DNA of 25,054 nucleotides from Caldilinea sp. (GCA_025055055.1 JANWYX010000084.1:1-25054), one strand, 5' to 3'. Counted from the first letter of the stretch, positions 1 through 16,182 are shown. Made by a program: numbers and translations. Notes: generated by a model not told the origin, from the letters alone.

Positions 1-823
<823 letters not shown>

Positions 824-1134
824 TCTTTCCCTCCGTGGAGAATCGATTCTGATGTGGATGAAGCGAAGTGGTTTGCATCGAAGCGCATCCCTTCTGTATA
901 GACGTTACGCGGTCGAGCCATCTTGTAGGCAGCTCGGCGCTGCCTGAAAAGGTGTGTTTTTCGAGAAGACTTTCTCAACTGCGTACCCCCCCATTACAAG
1001 GAAAGCGATCTTGTTTCATTCTATCTACACATCCTGCCGGGCGATAATCGTGACTGCGTCGATGAAAAAGACCATTGATGAATGGAAAAAGACATCCATG
1101 AAGATGTGGAGCTATGCGCGCAACGTCGAAAATT
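824..1134. other. 311-base intergenic region upstream of ilvD
   Basis: I see no convincing gene here. It holds a perfect 7-bp inverted repeat, AGGCAGC / GCTGCCT (927-933 and 939-945, 5-base loop), about 100 bases before the ilvD start. In the ilvD direction it is not followed by a T run, so it is not a standard terminator. A shorter hairpin, GAGAA/TTCTC, lies at 963-976 and a run of seven C at 986-992. The region must contain the end of the upstream oxidoreductase transcript and probably the ilvD promoter. I could not identify clear -35/-10 boxes or a leader peptide rich in Ile, Leu or Val codons. Confidence 0.5.
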
Positions 1135-2481
<1,347 letters not shown>

Positions 2482-2585
2482 CGGTTTTGTTCTCCGTGTT
2501 TCGTGGGTTTTGATATAAGCGTCTTCTATTCTTCCTCTATTCTTCGTCGTATTTTTAGCCGCATTGCCGGCGCCGGAATCTGTTT

Positions 2586-2990
2586 CTATGGTTGCGCCGC
2601 GCCGATTTGCGCCACGGTCAGGGGAATCTCCGCCACAACCTCATTGTCGATCAGAATGCGGAATTCGTAGTCGCCAAACCTGGGAAAGGTCAGATGGGTG
2701 AGGTCGAGCAGCTGGTTCATCAACGCCGGCCGTCCTCCGGGCGGAGGGTGAATCGTGATCATGCCGGCGATCGACAGCAGCTCGTTGCCGTCGGCGTCAA
2801 TCAGCACGACCCGCATCGGATGCTGACCCGCTTCGTCGGCGTCAAACTCAAACTGTGCGACCAGCTTCATCTGGGGGTGTACGACGGGCGTCTTCGTTGC
2901 GTTAATCGTCGTGAAGATGCCCAGGACATTGAGTTTGTGCTCGATGGAAAGGCCGGCATAGTCGGCGAGAACGGCGATACGGGTCTTCAT
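2586..2990 (-). CDS. small conserved protein, DUF6941-like
   Basis: The product is a 134-residue soluble protein without signal peptide or membrane segment. The opening, MKTRIAVLADYAGLS followed by a KLNVLGIF stretch, and the later beta-rich segments (VVHPQMKLVAQFEF, MRVVLIDADGNELLS, FPRFGDYEFRILIDNEVVAEIPL) match what I recall of the DUF6941 family. Those are small proteins of about 130 residues common in Chloroflexota and some other phyla, with no established function. The predicted all-beta sandwich resembles a ligand-binding or carbohydrate-binding fold, but that is inference. The ribosome-binding site is weak. A strong terminator lies between it and the symporter gene upstream, so it begins a new transcript. 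The oxidoreductase gene follows about 100 bases downstream and may share it. Confidence 0.7.
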   Translation of the reverse strand: MKTRIAVLADYAGLSIEHKLNVLGIFTTINATKTPVVHPQMKLVAQFEFDADEAGQHPMRVVLIDADGNELLSIAGMITIHPPPGGRPALMNQLLDLTHLTFPRFGDYEFRILIDNEVVAEIPLTVAQIGAAQP

Positions 2991-3038
2991 GGCGAGTCGC
3001 CTAGTTTCTGTGGCGAAATCTCCATAGCGGCTTCAGGC

Positions 3039-3103
<65 letters not shown>

Positions 3104-3175
3104 GTTTCATCATATCATTGCCAGATTGGAGCGTCAAATCTAAAAAACACGTCATCAGTGCCTGCACCGGCCATC

Positions 3176-4555
<1,380 letters not shown>

Positions 4556-4700
4556 AAGCGTCCATCGAATGTTTTGAAGCTTTCTGTGGGTTTCGAGGGT
4601 GCAGCGCTGCCGCAAAACTCATGTAGAAACATCGAACACGCAGGCGTCCTGTACGAAGGCCTCTATGTGCTCTGCACCTTGGCGACCTAGAGATCACGGT

Positions 4701-4763
<63 letters not shown>

Positions 4764-4850
4764 GAACCTACTATAGCACAACTTTTGGGAAAGCGTATCC
4801 CCCAATTTGCCCAAAAATTGTTAAAGATTTTGGTGCAAATTGTTGAACGC

Positions 4851-5948
<1,098 letters not shown>

Positions 5949-5997
5949 ACGGGTGACTCCTTTCTGGCTAGAACGAACAATACGAAAGCCGGTCAGA

Positions 5998-6011
5998 TGC
6001 AAACGTTTGCA
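5998..6011. promoter_or_regulatory. LacI-family operator upstream of ino1
   Basis: The perfect 14-base palindrome TGCAAACGTTTGCA contains the central CG that is usual for LacI-family operators. It lies 50 bases upstream of the ino1 start, in the likely promoter region. The same GCAAACGTTTGC core occurs in front of the adjacent lacI-type gene and nowhere else that I found in the window, which points to a local two-target regulon. Confidence 0.8.
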
Positions 6012-6066
6012 CAAGGTATTTTCAGGCGATGGGCAGCGTTGACCTTTTCTGGCAAGGCCCCGGCGT

Positions 6067-7095
<1,029 letters not shown>

Positions 7096-7164
7096 GTCAA
7101 TGCTCCGGGTTGAGATGGATCAACGCGCGCACTTCTTGCAGGGCGACGCTTGAGCTCCGCAAGA

Positions 7165-7183
7165 GCAAACGTTTGCGCAAACG
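7165..7183. promoter_or_regulatory. LacI-family operator (full site plus half-site) upstream of the lacI-type gene
   Basis: GCAAACGTTTGC (7165-7176) is a perfect palindrome matching the ino1 operator core. It is followed directly by another GCAAACG half-site (7177-7183). The pair lies 70-88 bases upstream of the regulator start and just downstream of its predicted promoter, a position suited to autorepression. Confidence 0.8.
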
Positions 7184-7189
7184 TCCAAC

Positions 7190-7219
7190 AGCTTACCAGC
7201 TTATAGGGAGGATTGTCAA
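7190..7219 (-). promoter_or_regulatory. putative promoter of the lacI-type gene
   Basis: On the minus strand a consensus TTGACA (7219-7214) is followed after 18 bases by TAAGCT (7195-7190), a weak -10 box. The predicted start site would fall just before the operator at 7165-7183. The -35 box is strong and the -10 box is not, so this is a tentative call. Confidence 0.45.
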
Positions 7220-7300
7220 AATTTTTGATTTTGGGGTTGACCGCTTGCCTTCCGGGAAGCTCTCCCGACTTTTTACAAAATGATCTGACCGTTGTCGCAG

Positions 7301-7319
7301 GTTCGGCTTCCGGCCGGAC
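7301..7319. repeat. short GC-rich palindrome in the lacI / FAD-oxidase spacer
   Basis: The hairpin GTTCGGC-TTCCG-GCCGGAC has a 7-bp stem with one T-G pair. It closely resembles the hairpin at 8870-8888 and may be a solitary unit of the same dispersed repeat family. The surrounding 7220-7432 holds no other clear feature apart from the tiny reading frame at 7363. Confidence 0.4.
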
Positions 7320-7362
7320 GCTCTTGCCAGGCACAAGACGCAGCAGGCAAGGAGGCGCAGCG

Positions 7363-7419
7363 ATGAGCTTGGCCTACAAATTACCGGATTTATCAGTTGG
7401 GTCCCATCGGACTTCCTAG
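7363..7419 (+). CDS. possible 18-residue peptide with strong ribosome-binding site
   Basis: A reading frame encoding MSLAYKLPDLSVGSHRTS begins seven bases after AAGGAGG, the best Shine-Dalgarno sequence in the window. It stops 13 bases before the convergent end of the FAD-oxidase gene. I recognise no family, and no promoter on this strand is obvious. It may be a real small peptide, the stump of a lost gene, or chance. Confidence 0.2.
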   Translation: MSLAYKLPDLSVGSHRTS

Positions 7420-7432
7420 AAGGGCCGCAGCC

Positions 7433-8719
<1,287 letters not shown>

Positions 8720-8833
8720 AGAGACTCTCCCGAAAATGTGATGAACTCGATAAAAAAACGTAGCACAAAACAAAGGCGTGCGCAACTGTAGATGTGATGT
8801 GTTCCGATCGGTTCAAGCAACGTCGAGCAGGAT

Positions 8834-8937
8834 GTCCCGCCGGAGGCGCAACGGACAGGAATCCCGTAGGTCTGGCCTCCGGCCGGACATACTGTGCAGA
8901 GATTACGCACGTCACGCCCGGAGGCGTGACCTACGGG
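8834..8937. repeat. compound palindromic repeat (three hairpin units within an outer inverted repeat)
   Basis: CCCGTAGGTC (8863-8872) is repeated inverted as GACCTACGGG (8928-8937). Between them are two hairpins. GTCTGGCC/GGCCGGAC (8870-8888) has a 3-base loop. GTCACGCC/GGCGTGAC (8911-8930) is a perfect 8-bp stem with a 4-base loop. A third, weaker unit (CGCC/GGCG within GTCC...GGAC) lies at about 8834-8856. The element fills the space after the lipoprotein stop codon and upstream of the FAD-oxidase gene. There is no T run, so it is a structured repeat and not an ordinary terminator. Confidence 0.7.
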
Positions 8938-8938
8938 C

Positions 8939-10000
<1,062 letters not shown>

Positions 10001-10058
10001 TTTCATTCCTTTTTTGCATTCATTTGAGTGCATTGATCGCTCAGGACATCGTACCATC

Positions 10059-10571
10059 ATGATCGCTCAGCCCGATAACCTGCCGGACGATCAGATCGAG
10101 GTCTGGCAACAGGCGGTCGAACATTTCGAGCGCGGCTATCGTATGCAGGTGCAAGGGGACATTGCGGCCGCCATTCGAGAGTATAAATTGTCGATTCGTT
10201 TTTACCCGACCGCAGAGGCGTATACATTCCTGGGGTGGGCCTACGCGCATCTGCAACTCTATGACGAGGCGATTGCAGCTTGCAAGCTCGCCATCGAAAC
10301 CGACCCTGCGTTCGGCAACCCTTACAACGACATTGGTGCGTACCTGATTGAACTGGAGCGCGCTGAAGAGGCGATCCCCTGGCTAGAGCAGGCGCTGACT
10401 GCTCCGCGCTATGAGGCGCGCGTCTTTGCGTTTTTCAATCTGGGCCGTGCATATGAACAGCTCGGCGACCTTCGCCAGGCGCTGGAGTATTACCAGGCGG
10501 CTGCACAAAACTATCCGGATTATCGCCCGGTGGTCGATGCAATGCAGCGTCTGTTGGGAAAAATGAATTGA
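10059..10571 (+). CDS. tetratricopeptide-repeat protein
   Basis: The 170-residue soluble protein consists almost wholly of TPR helices. Four consecutive repeats are visible: VEHFERGYRMQVQGDIAAA, AYTFLGWAYAHLQLYDEAI, PYNDIGAYLIELERAEEAI, and FFNLGRAYEQLGDLRQALEYY, the last followed by a capping segment. TPR units form a scaffold for protein binding; no enzymatic domain is present. The ATG at 10059 is the first that leads straight into the repeats. Its ribosome-binding site is poor (AGGA twelve bases upstream). A TATAAT box at 9983-9988, inside the start of the divergent lipoprotein gene, is a possible -10 element without a good -35. The partner is unknown. It converges with the sugar operon, leaving only 12 bases between stop codons. 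Confidence 0.82.
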   Translation: MIAQPDNLPDDQIEVWQQAVEHFERGYRMQVQGDIAAAIREYKLSIRFYPTAEAYTFLGWAYAHLQLYDEAIAACKLAIETDPAFGNPYNDIGAYLIELERAEEAIPWLEQALTAPRYEARVFAFFNLGRAYEQLGDLRQALEYYQAAAQNYPDYRPVVDAMQRLLGKMN

Positions 10572-10601
10572 CCGTTGCCGGGGCTATCGCCCCACCTCGG
10601 T
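10571..10601. terminator. hairpin between convergent TPR gene and sugar operon
   Basis: GGGGC-TATC-GCCCC (10580-10593) lies inside a weaker ACCG/CGGT outer pair (10571-10574 with 10598-10601). It overlaps the stop codon of the last operon gene. It sits exactly where two transcripts meet, so a bidirectional terminator is plausible. However, the only T-rich stretch (ATTTTTCCC on the minus strand) starts over ten bases away. Confidence 0.35.
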
Positions 10602-11741
10602 TGAGAGAGATTGTGTTTCGCCTGACGCGATCGCCCGGCGCGCGGCCTCGATAATTTCGACCACATGGCGAGCCTGTTCGCCGCCGGCGCGGCAAGGGCG
10701 ATCTTCCACAATTGCATCCACCAGTTCCATGATGTCGACGTACAGGTGAGGCTCCTCGATTGCCAGATGCGCAGGGGTGAGATAGGGGCAGTCGGACAAA
10801 TGGATGATTTCCTCGGTGAACCCACCGTCGGCGACAGCCCAGGAACCGCCCCGTCGGACGACAAAGCGCGTGGGATAGCCGCTGGCGCCGTGGACCTCGG
10901 TCACTTCAAGCGCGCCTTGGGTTCCGTAGAGGCTCAGCCCGCCCCACGGATTCATGCGGCTGCCGACGCAATCCGAACCCACGGCCACGGCCAACGCGCC
11001 GCTGTGAAATTCCATCAACACCACGTTGTTGTCTTCCACCTCAATCTCGATCGTGCGATTGCGCCACGTGCGCTGCGGCAAGATTTTGTTGCCCAAAGCG
11101 GTCACGCGGCGCACCGATCCGAGCACGCTTGTCGCCAACTGAAGCGCGTAGATAGTTACGTCCGGCAACGGGCCGGCGCCGCTGCGGTAATACCAGGTAG
11201 GATCGATGGCGTTGAGCGCTCCCTCATCGCGACGGATGGGTTCGTACTCATGACCGAAGCCGAGCGTGTAGGTGTAGACCATCGCTACTCGGCCAAGCGC
11301 GCCGCTCTCCACCACGTTGCGCATTTTGGCCGTCGATGGAAAAAGCTCGAAGCCCGGTGCAGCGGCCAGTTTCACGTTCATCCGATCGCGCGCGGCGAGC
11401 AGAGCGTCGGCCTCGGCGAGCGTCGTCGTCATCGACTTCTGAATGTAGACATGCTTGCCGGCCTGAATAGCGCGCATCGCGTGGTCGAAATGTTGTTGGA
11501 TCGGCGTGATCACCAACACGAGATCGACGTCGCTCTGCGCCAACATGGCGTCGATATCCGTATACCATGCCGGGACATCCCATTTCTCTGCGGATCGGGC
11601 GGCGCGCTCGGCGACGGCGTCGACGACGGCGATGAGCTGTATGCGCGCTTTGGCATCCTCGAGGCTCAAGTGAGGCAAAACGCCCCGCTGCGACACACTT
11701 CCACAGCCGATCAACGCTGCACGTAAGGGGAGAATGCTCAT
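10584..11741 (-). CDS. Gfo/Idh/MocA-family oxidoreductase with altered EKP motif
   Basis: This 385-residue dehydrogenase is the last gene of the sugar operon. The Rossmann part begins RAALIGCGSVSQRG with the GxGxxx motif at residues 12-17. The usual EKP motif is IQKSM (QKS at 101-103): the lysine is kept while Glu and Pro are replaced. The substrate-domain signature reads YYRSGAGPLPDVTIYALQL, with Asp and Tyr where many family members have Asp and His. The ATG at 11741 has AAGGAG eight bases upstream. It follows the other dehydrogenase after 29 bases and so belongs to the same transcript. The family oxidises or reduces sugar hydroxyls, and some members use NAD in a redox-assisted bond cleavage. 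Which of these applies here is not decidable from sequence. Confidence 0.88.
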   Translation of the reverse strand: MSILPLRAALIGCGSVSQRGVLPHLSLEDAKARIQLIAVVDAVAERAARSAEKWDVPAWYTDIDAMLAQSDVDLVLVITPIQQHFDHAMRAIQAGKHVYIQKSMTTTLAEADALLAARDRMNVKLAAAPGFELFPSTAKMRNVVESGALGRVAMVYTYTLGFGHEYEPIRRDEGALNAIDPTWYYRSGAGPLPDVTIYALQLATSVLGSVRRVTALGNKILPQRTWRNRTIEIEVEDNNVVLMEFHSGALAVAVGSDCVGSRMNPWGGLSLYGTQGALEVTEVHGASGYPTRFVVRRGGSWAVADGGFTEEIIHLSDCPYLTPAHLAIEEPHLYVDIMELVDAIVEDRPCRAGGEQARHVVEIIEAARRAIASGETQSLSTEVGR

Positions 11742-11770
11742 ATCGTCAACTCCTTCATACTTCTCCAGTG

Positions 11771-12844
11771 TCAGGGATTGCTCTCAACCATATGACCGGT
11801 GCGCGACGACTCCACTGCGGCCTCAATTACGCGCAGCACGTGTGCAGCCTGGTCGATAGTCAGTTGAGGTGAGCAACGACCTTCGATGCAATCCAGCAAA
11901 TGCATGACGCCAAGGATATGGTCGGGGCCGGCGCTACGGCCGGGGTTCGTGTTTGGGAAAGGCGGCGCGACCGTCCTCCAATCGTACCCGCGGCTTAGCA
12001 CTTCCACCGGTTGTTGTACGTAGATTGGGTCGAAGGCGATGGTGCCGGACAACCCATGCAGCTCAAGCGGTGGACAACGCGTCGCCACGACCACTGCATT
12101 GGCGGCGACGTTGGCAATGCAGCCGCCCCCGAAGTCGAGGAGCAGTTGCCAGTGATCGGGGGCCTCAATCGGCACGCGCAGTCCGGCGTGCGGCCCTTCG
12201 GCAACGGTGAAGCTCTCCTGCACTTTGGTCACCATGGCGGCGACGCGTCGCACCGGTCCTAAAAGGGCCGTCAGCGCGTGCAGAGGATAGACGCCCATGT
12301 CCATCATCGGCCCTGCGTCGGCAGCGAAAAAGGGGGTGGGGTCGGAAAAGTACCCGGGCCACGGCGGCACGCCCCAGTGGCCGTAGCCGCGCGCCGAGTA
12401 GATCGGTCCGATGGCGCCTTCCTTGACCAGACGCGCTACATATTGCATCTGCGGGAAGAGACGGATGCTTGGCGCACAGAGCGCATGAAGGCTGCGCGCC
12501 TCCGCCAGCTCCGCCAACTGTTTTGCGGCGCGAGAGCTGCTCGCCACCGGCTTTTCACTGAAGAGATGTCGGCCAGATTCAAGGATGGCAAGGTTGATCT
12601 CTTGGTGCAGGGGAATTGGCGTCAGGTTAATCACTGCGTCGGCCTCGCTTTCGGCCAGCATGCGGCGATAGTCGGTGTAGCCATGAGGGATGGCGTAGCG
12701 GCGCATAACTTCTTGCATACGCGTGGCGGAGCGCGTACACACGGCGACGAGCTCGGCGCGATCGGCCACGCGATGGAATTCAGGCAAATAGTCGCGCTGC
12801 GCTACGTCCCCACAGCCGAGCAGCGCCAGCTTGATTTTGGTCAT
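11771..12844 (-). CDS. Gfo/Idh/MocA-family oxidoreductase
   Basis: The 357-residue protein opens with KLALLGCGDVAQRDYLPEF (Rossmann glycine motif) and has the intact EKP motif at residues 97-99. The motif GPMMDMGVYPLHALTALLGPVRRV carries the conserved Asp and the Tyr/His pair of the substrate domain. It is a soluble NAD(P)-dependent dehydrogenase, probably acting on the sugar brought in by the adjacent ABC importer. The start ATG at 12844 lies six bases after the stop of the permease gene. The GAAGGGATGA ribosome-binding site overlaps that stop codon, so translation is coupled. It differs clearly from the other two dehydrogenases of the operon, which suggests sequential steps and not recent duplication. 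Confidence 0.9.
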   Translation of the reverse strand: MTKIKLALLGCGDVAQRDYLPEFHRVADRAELVAVCTRSATRMQEVMRRYAIPHGYTDYRRMLAESEADAVINLTPIPLHQEINLAILESGRHLFSEKPVASSSRAAKQLAELAEARSLHALCAPSIRLFPQMQYVARLVKEGAIGPIYSARGYGHWGVPPWPGYFSDPTPFFAADAGPMMDMGVYPLHALTALLGPVRRVAAMVTKVQESFTVAEGPHAGLRVPIEAPDHWQLLLDFGGGCIANVAANAVVVATRCPPLELHGLSGTIAFDPIYVQQPVEVLSRGYDWRTVAPPFPNTNPGRSAGPDHILGVMHLLDCIEGRCSPQLTIDQAAHVLRVIEAAVESSRTGHMVESNP

Positions 12845-12850
12845 CTTCGA

Positions 12851-13723
12851 TCATCCCTTCAGGCCGGTCAGGGTCACACCCTCGATAAAATAACGCTGCA
12901 GGACAAAAAAGGCTGCAATGAGCGGGATCGTGATCGCTAACGCAGCCGCAGTGATGAGATTCCACTGGAGGGCAAAACGCGTGCGAAACGCATAGAGGCC
13001 GATGGACAAAGGGTAGCGGCTCGAGTCGTCCAAGTAGAGCAACGGGCCCAAGAAATCGTTCCATGCGTAGATGAAATTGAAGATCGCCACCACGATTAAA
13101 GCCGGCTTCACCAACGGAACCATGATCCGCCACAGAATCAAAAAATCGCCCGCGCCATCGACGTAGGCAGCGTCGCTCAACTCAACAGGGATCGTGAGCA
13201 TAAACTGGCGCAGCAGAAAGATGTTGAAGGCGCTTCCGAAAAAGTAGGGAATGATCAACGGCGCATAGGTTCCGACCAATCCCATGCGTTGAAACAGCAC
13301 GTAGGTGGGGATCAGCGTGACGACTCCCGGCAAAAGCAGCGTCGCCAGCGTAATGCCGAAAAGCAAATCACGCCCCGTGAAGCGCATCCGCGCAAATGCA
13401 TAGGCCACCACCGCCGATGAAACGACCGTGCCAATCGTAGAGGTGACGCAATAGAAAAGCGTGTTCCCCATCAATCTCCAAAAAGGAAAGGCCGGCGAAG
13501 TTAAGGCCGCAACATAGTTCTCCCATTGCGGCGGCTGCGGCCACCAGATCGGCGGAAGCGTAAGAATTTGATCGAGCGGCTTGATCGAGGTGATGAAGAG
13601 CCACCACAGAGGAATCAAGAACAAGAGGGAGATGAAGAACAACAGCCCATGGATACCCCCTTGTACCAGCAGCTTCTGCACTTTCATTGCGTTTGCACTC
13701 TCTCCCTGATAGACGCCGGTCAT
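12851..13723 (-). CDS. ABC sugar transporter permease, MalG/UgpE type
   Basis: The 290-residue inner-membrane protein has six predicted membrane segments. The EAA loop is present in the MalG form: VELSDAAYVDGAGDFLILWRIMVPLVKPAL, which docks onto the ATPase subunit. It belongs to the CUT1 carbohydrate importers. I chose the start at 13723 (MTGVYQGE), which has GAGGAAGG just upstream and lies 13 bases after the stop of the other permease gene. A start at 13759 would overlap that gene, and one at 13687 lacks a ribosome-binding site. No ATPase (MsmX/UgpC-type) gene is in the operon, as is usual for CUT1 systems that share a common ATPase encoded elsewhere. Confidence 0.92.
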   Translation of the reverse strand: MTGVYQGESANAMKVQKLLVQGGIHGLLFFISLLFLIPLWWLFITSIKPLDQILTLPPIWWPQPPQWENYVAALTSPAFPFWRLMGNTLFYCVTSTIGTVVSSAVVAYAFARMRFTGRDLLFGITLATLLLPGVVTLIPTYVLFQRMGLVGTYAPLIIPYFFGSAFNIFLLRQFMLTIPVELSDAAYVDGAGDFLILWRIMVPLVKPALIVVAIFNFIYAWNDFLGPLLYLDDSSRYPLSIGLYAFRTRFALQWNLITAAALAITIPLIAAFFVLQRYFIEGVTLTGLKG

Positions 13724-13736
13724 CCCTTCCTCTCGA

Positions 13737-14651
13737 TCAGCGCGGCGAAGCGCCCTCATAATGCACCCATTCCCTGGAGGAGCGAACCAGGATCAGCGTC
13801 AACACCACCAACACCAAAAAAAGCACGACCGCCATCGCCGAAGCATATCCCATCGCAGAGTAGCGGAATCCTTGTCGATAGAGGTGCACCATGTAGACCA
13901 ACATCGAGTTGAGCGGACCGGCCGGGCTGGCGCCGCTGGCGGAAGCCGTCGCAACGAAGGCAGTGGTGAAGACTTGAAAGGAGGCGATCAAGGTGATCAG
14001 CAGATTGAAAAAAATCGTCGGCGTAAGCAAGGGAATGATGACGCGCCAATATCGTTGCCAGGCATTGGCGCCGTCGATAATGGCGGCTTCAAGCAGAGAC
14101 TGCGGCACATTCTTCAAGCCTGCCAGGAAAATTAACATCGGCTGCCCGACCCCTGTCCACAACGCGATGATGATCAACGACGGCTTCGACCAGGCGACGC
14201 TGTGCATCCAGCCGAGTTTCGGCAGACCCACAGCCTCCAGCGCCGCGTTGGCTAGCCCTGCGCGCGGGTCCAAAATCAACATCCAGAGCAGCGTCGTCAC
14301 AACCGCCGGGACCAATGCGGGGAGATAAAAGGCGGTGCGATAGAATCCGATCCCACGTGTGCTCAGATTAAGCAAAGTAGCCAAGAACAGCGCCACGAGC
14401 ATCTGGAGAGGCACGGAAACGACCGTGTAGTAGAGCGTGTTCCAAACCGCCACCCAGAATAGATCGTCCTTGGTGAACATTACTTGAAAGTTCTCCAGTC
14501 CGATCCATACCGGCGGCCTCACAATGGTATAGCGCGTCATGGAGAAATAGAACGAGGCCAGCATCGGGTATGCGGTGAAGACCAACAGCGAGATCAGCCA
14601 TGGCGATACGAATAAATAGGCGCGCAGATTATCGCGAGTTTTGCGGGACAT
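13737..14651 (-). CDS. ABC sugar transporter permease, MalF/UgpA type
   Basis: The 304-residue permease has six predicted membrane segments, starting with AYLFVSPWLISLLVFTAYPML. The EAA loop is LLEAAIIDGANAWQRYWRVIIPLLTPT, the MalF/UgpA form. Together with the next gene it would form the membrane channel of a CUT1 importer fed by the solute-binding lipoprotein encoded upstream. The ATG at 14651 is preceded by GGGGAGG with a 5-base spacer, one of the best ribosome-binding sites in the operon. A strong palindrome (14674-14705) lies in the 71 bases between it and the solute-binding gene. Confidence 0.93.
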   Translation of the reverse strand: MSRKTRDNLRAYLFVSPWLISLLVFTAYPMLASFYFSMTRYTIVRPPVWIGLENFQVMFTKDDLFWVAVWNTLYYTVVSVPLQMLVALFLATLLNLSTRGIGFYRTAFYLPALVPAVVTTLLWMLILDPRAGLANAALEAVGLPKLGWMHSVAWSKPSLIIIALWTGVGQPMLIFLAGLKNVPQSLLEAAIIDGANAWQRYWRVIIPLLTPTIFFNLLITLIASFQVFTTAFVATASASGASPAGPLNSMLVYMVHLYRQGFRYSAMGYASAMAVVLFLVLVVLTLILVRSSREWVHYEGASPR

Positions 14652-14673
14652 CGACGCCTCCCCTTATGCCCGT

Positions 14674-14705
14674 GTCTTCCTGGAAGCTGACAGCTTCAGG
14701 AAGAC
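14674..14705. repeat. palindrome between solute-binding and permease genes
   Basis: GTCTTCCT (14674-14681) pairs with AGGAAGAC (14698-14705). After one bulged G, GAAGCT continues the stem with AGCTTC, giving a hairpin of about 14 bp. There is no T run, so it should not end transcription. In this position, as between malE and malF elsewhere, it may protect the 3' end of the abundant solute-binding-protein message. A related sequence lies at 21746-21760. Confidence 0.65.
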
Positions 14706-14722
14706 GCACCTCTCCGCAACTA

Positions 14723-16120
14723 TTATCCTGCGCGCAGCGTCTCCTCCAGTTTTGCCTGGATCAACGCCTGCGCTTCGTCCATTGCGGCCCGTGCACTTTT
14801 GACCTTGCCCAGCACCGATTCAATCGCCGTCTGCAGCGTATCCATGGCAAAGGCATTGACCGGCGAGTCCCACATCGGCGCAGAATCTTCCAGGTAATCC
14901 AGGAAAAAGCGATGAAGCTCCAGCGCCCGCTCCTCGCCCACTTTGTCGATCAGCGCCTGTGTGACGACGTCACGCGAAGCCCCTTTCCATGCCGGCGTAT
15001 CCGGAATCGCCCTGTACCAGGTTTCCCACCCTTTGGTGCAGAAGTACTCGATAAAGAGGAACGATTCGGTGGGATGGAGGCCGCCTTTCGGCATAGCGAA
15101 CCAGTTGGGCCAATAGCCCGAAGCCGTCTTTGTCCCCATCGGCCCATAGGGCAGCTTGGCGACTTCCCATTCGAACGGAAAATCGATGTCCGTCATGATC
15201 CAGCCGCCATCCACAAACATGGAGGAGAGCCGGTTGTAAAAGGCCGAGTTCTGATCAGGGTAAGCAGAGCCCCAGTTCCCGGCAATATTGATCTGCTCGA
15301 AATTTCCTCCATACGCCTCATCGAGCCAGTTCGCCCAGTATTCAATCCAGGCGATGTTTTCAGGGCTGTTTACGGTGTACACGGTGTTGGCGGCGTCAAA
15401 GATCAAACCGCCGTTGAGCACGCTCCACACCGGATACAGCCAGGTGGCGCTCCACGGCGGCATAAAGCCGGCCTGTTTCACTGCGCCGTTCTCCAGGACG
15501 GTGAACGCGTCCGACAACGTGCGCAGCTCGTCCCAGCTAGTTGGAAACGTCTCACGCGTCATGGCGATGCCCTTCTCGGCGAACAGGTCTGTATTAAAGA
15601 ACATGGCCGCCGCCGCCGCCGAGGCCGGCAGCCCATACGTCCGTCCTTGCCATTTACACGTGTTCAGCACATTCTCGTAGAATGCGTCCGGCGTGGCATA
15701 GATGGCCTGCGCCATAAATTCATCGATGGCGGTCAACGCACCCAATGCCCCATATTGCGATGGGGCATCCCAGAGCGTGATGGTGTCGGGAGGGTTGCCG
15801 GCTGCAATGCGCGAGAGCATCACTTCAGTCAGGTTGCCACCGCCCGGCGGCCCACCGCTGATCTCATAATCGATCTTGATGTTGGGATACATCCTCTCGA
15901 ACTCGCCGACAATTTGCGGTGCAATTCCCTGGACGGTGGGAGTGCTAAATCCATTCCACCAAGAGATCGTGACCTGGTCGTCCGCACCGGCTGGCGGCCC
16001 TGTTTGAGCGGAAGGGGCAGAAGGCGCGCAGGCAGCCAGCGCTGCGACGCCCGCCGCCATGCCTGTGAGGCGCAAAAAATGGCGACGGCTGATCAAGTTG
16101 CGTTTGACATCGGTTTCCAT
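14723..16120 (-). CDS. ABC sugar transporter solute-binding lipoprotein (CUT1 type)
   Basis: The 465-residue extracytoplasmic binding protein has a twin-arginine type leader (SRRHFLRLTG, Arg12-Arg13). It runs into a lipobox LAAC, so it is probably exported folded and lipidated at Cys31. The mature part has the family-1 solute-binding-protein pattern: ISWWNGFSTPTVQGIAPQIVGEFERMYPNIKIDYE, RIAAGNPPDTI, YGLPASAAAAAMFFNTDLF and a WYRAIPDTPAWKG region near the C-terminal lobe. The ATG at 16120 has AAGGAGGAG four bases upstream. It delivers an unidentified carbohydrate to the two permeases encoded downstream. The frame can be read further upstream, but the leader begins here. Confidence 0.93.
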   Translation of the reverse strand: METDVKRNLISRRHFLRLTGMAAGVAALAACAPSAPSAQTGPPAGADDQVTISWWNGFSTPTVQGIAPQIVGEFERMYPNIKIDYEISGGPPGGGNLTEVMLSRIAAGNPPDTITLWDAPSQYGALGALTAIDEFMAQAIYATPDAFYENVLNTCKWQGRTYGLPASAAAAAMFFNTDLFAEKGIAMTRETFPTSWDELRTLSDAFTVLENGAVKQAGFMPPWSATWLYPVWSVLNGGLIFDAANTVYTVNSPENIAWIEYWANWLDEAYGGNFEQINIAGNWGSAYPDQNSAFYNRLSSMFVDGGWIMTDIDFPFEWEVAKLPYGPMGTKTASGYWPNWFAMPKGGLHPTESFLFIEYFCTKGWETWYRAIPDTPAWKGASRDVVTQALIDKVGEERALELHRFFLDYLEDSAPMWDSPVNAFAMDTLQTAIESVLGKVKSARAAMDEAQALIQAKLEETLRAG

Positions 16121-16182
16121 ACAGCTCCTCCTTGGGTATTTGAACACGCACCGAGCAGACTCTACGTTCGATCTACAGAAAC

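Noticed and set aside
896..903. GTATAGAC upstream of ilvD as a second site for the GntR/HutC regulator.
   Set aside because: It is only an 8-base core without the flanking symmetry of the site at 20083; about one such match is expected by chance in this length.
905..925. Possible T-box sequence upstream of ilvD (TGGCTCGACCGCG on the minus strand resembles TGGnACCGCG).
   Set aside because: Three extra bases break the conserved motif, no terminator with T run follows, and no specifier stem could be recognised.
8834..8937. The compound palindrome as a tRNA-like gene or a CRISPR fragment.
   Set aside because: It has no tRNA T-loop or anticodon pattern, and the units are inverted and unequal with no regular spacer.
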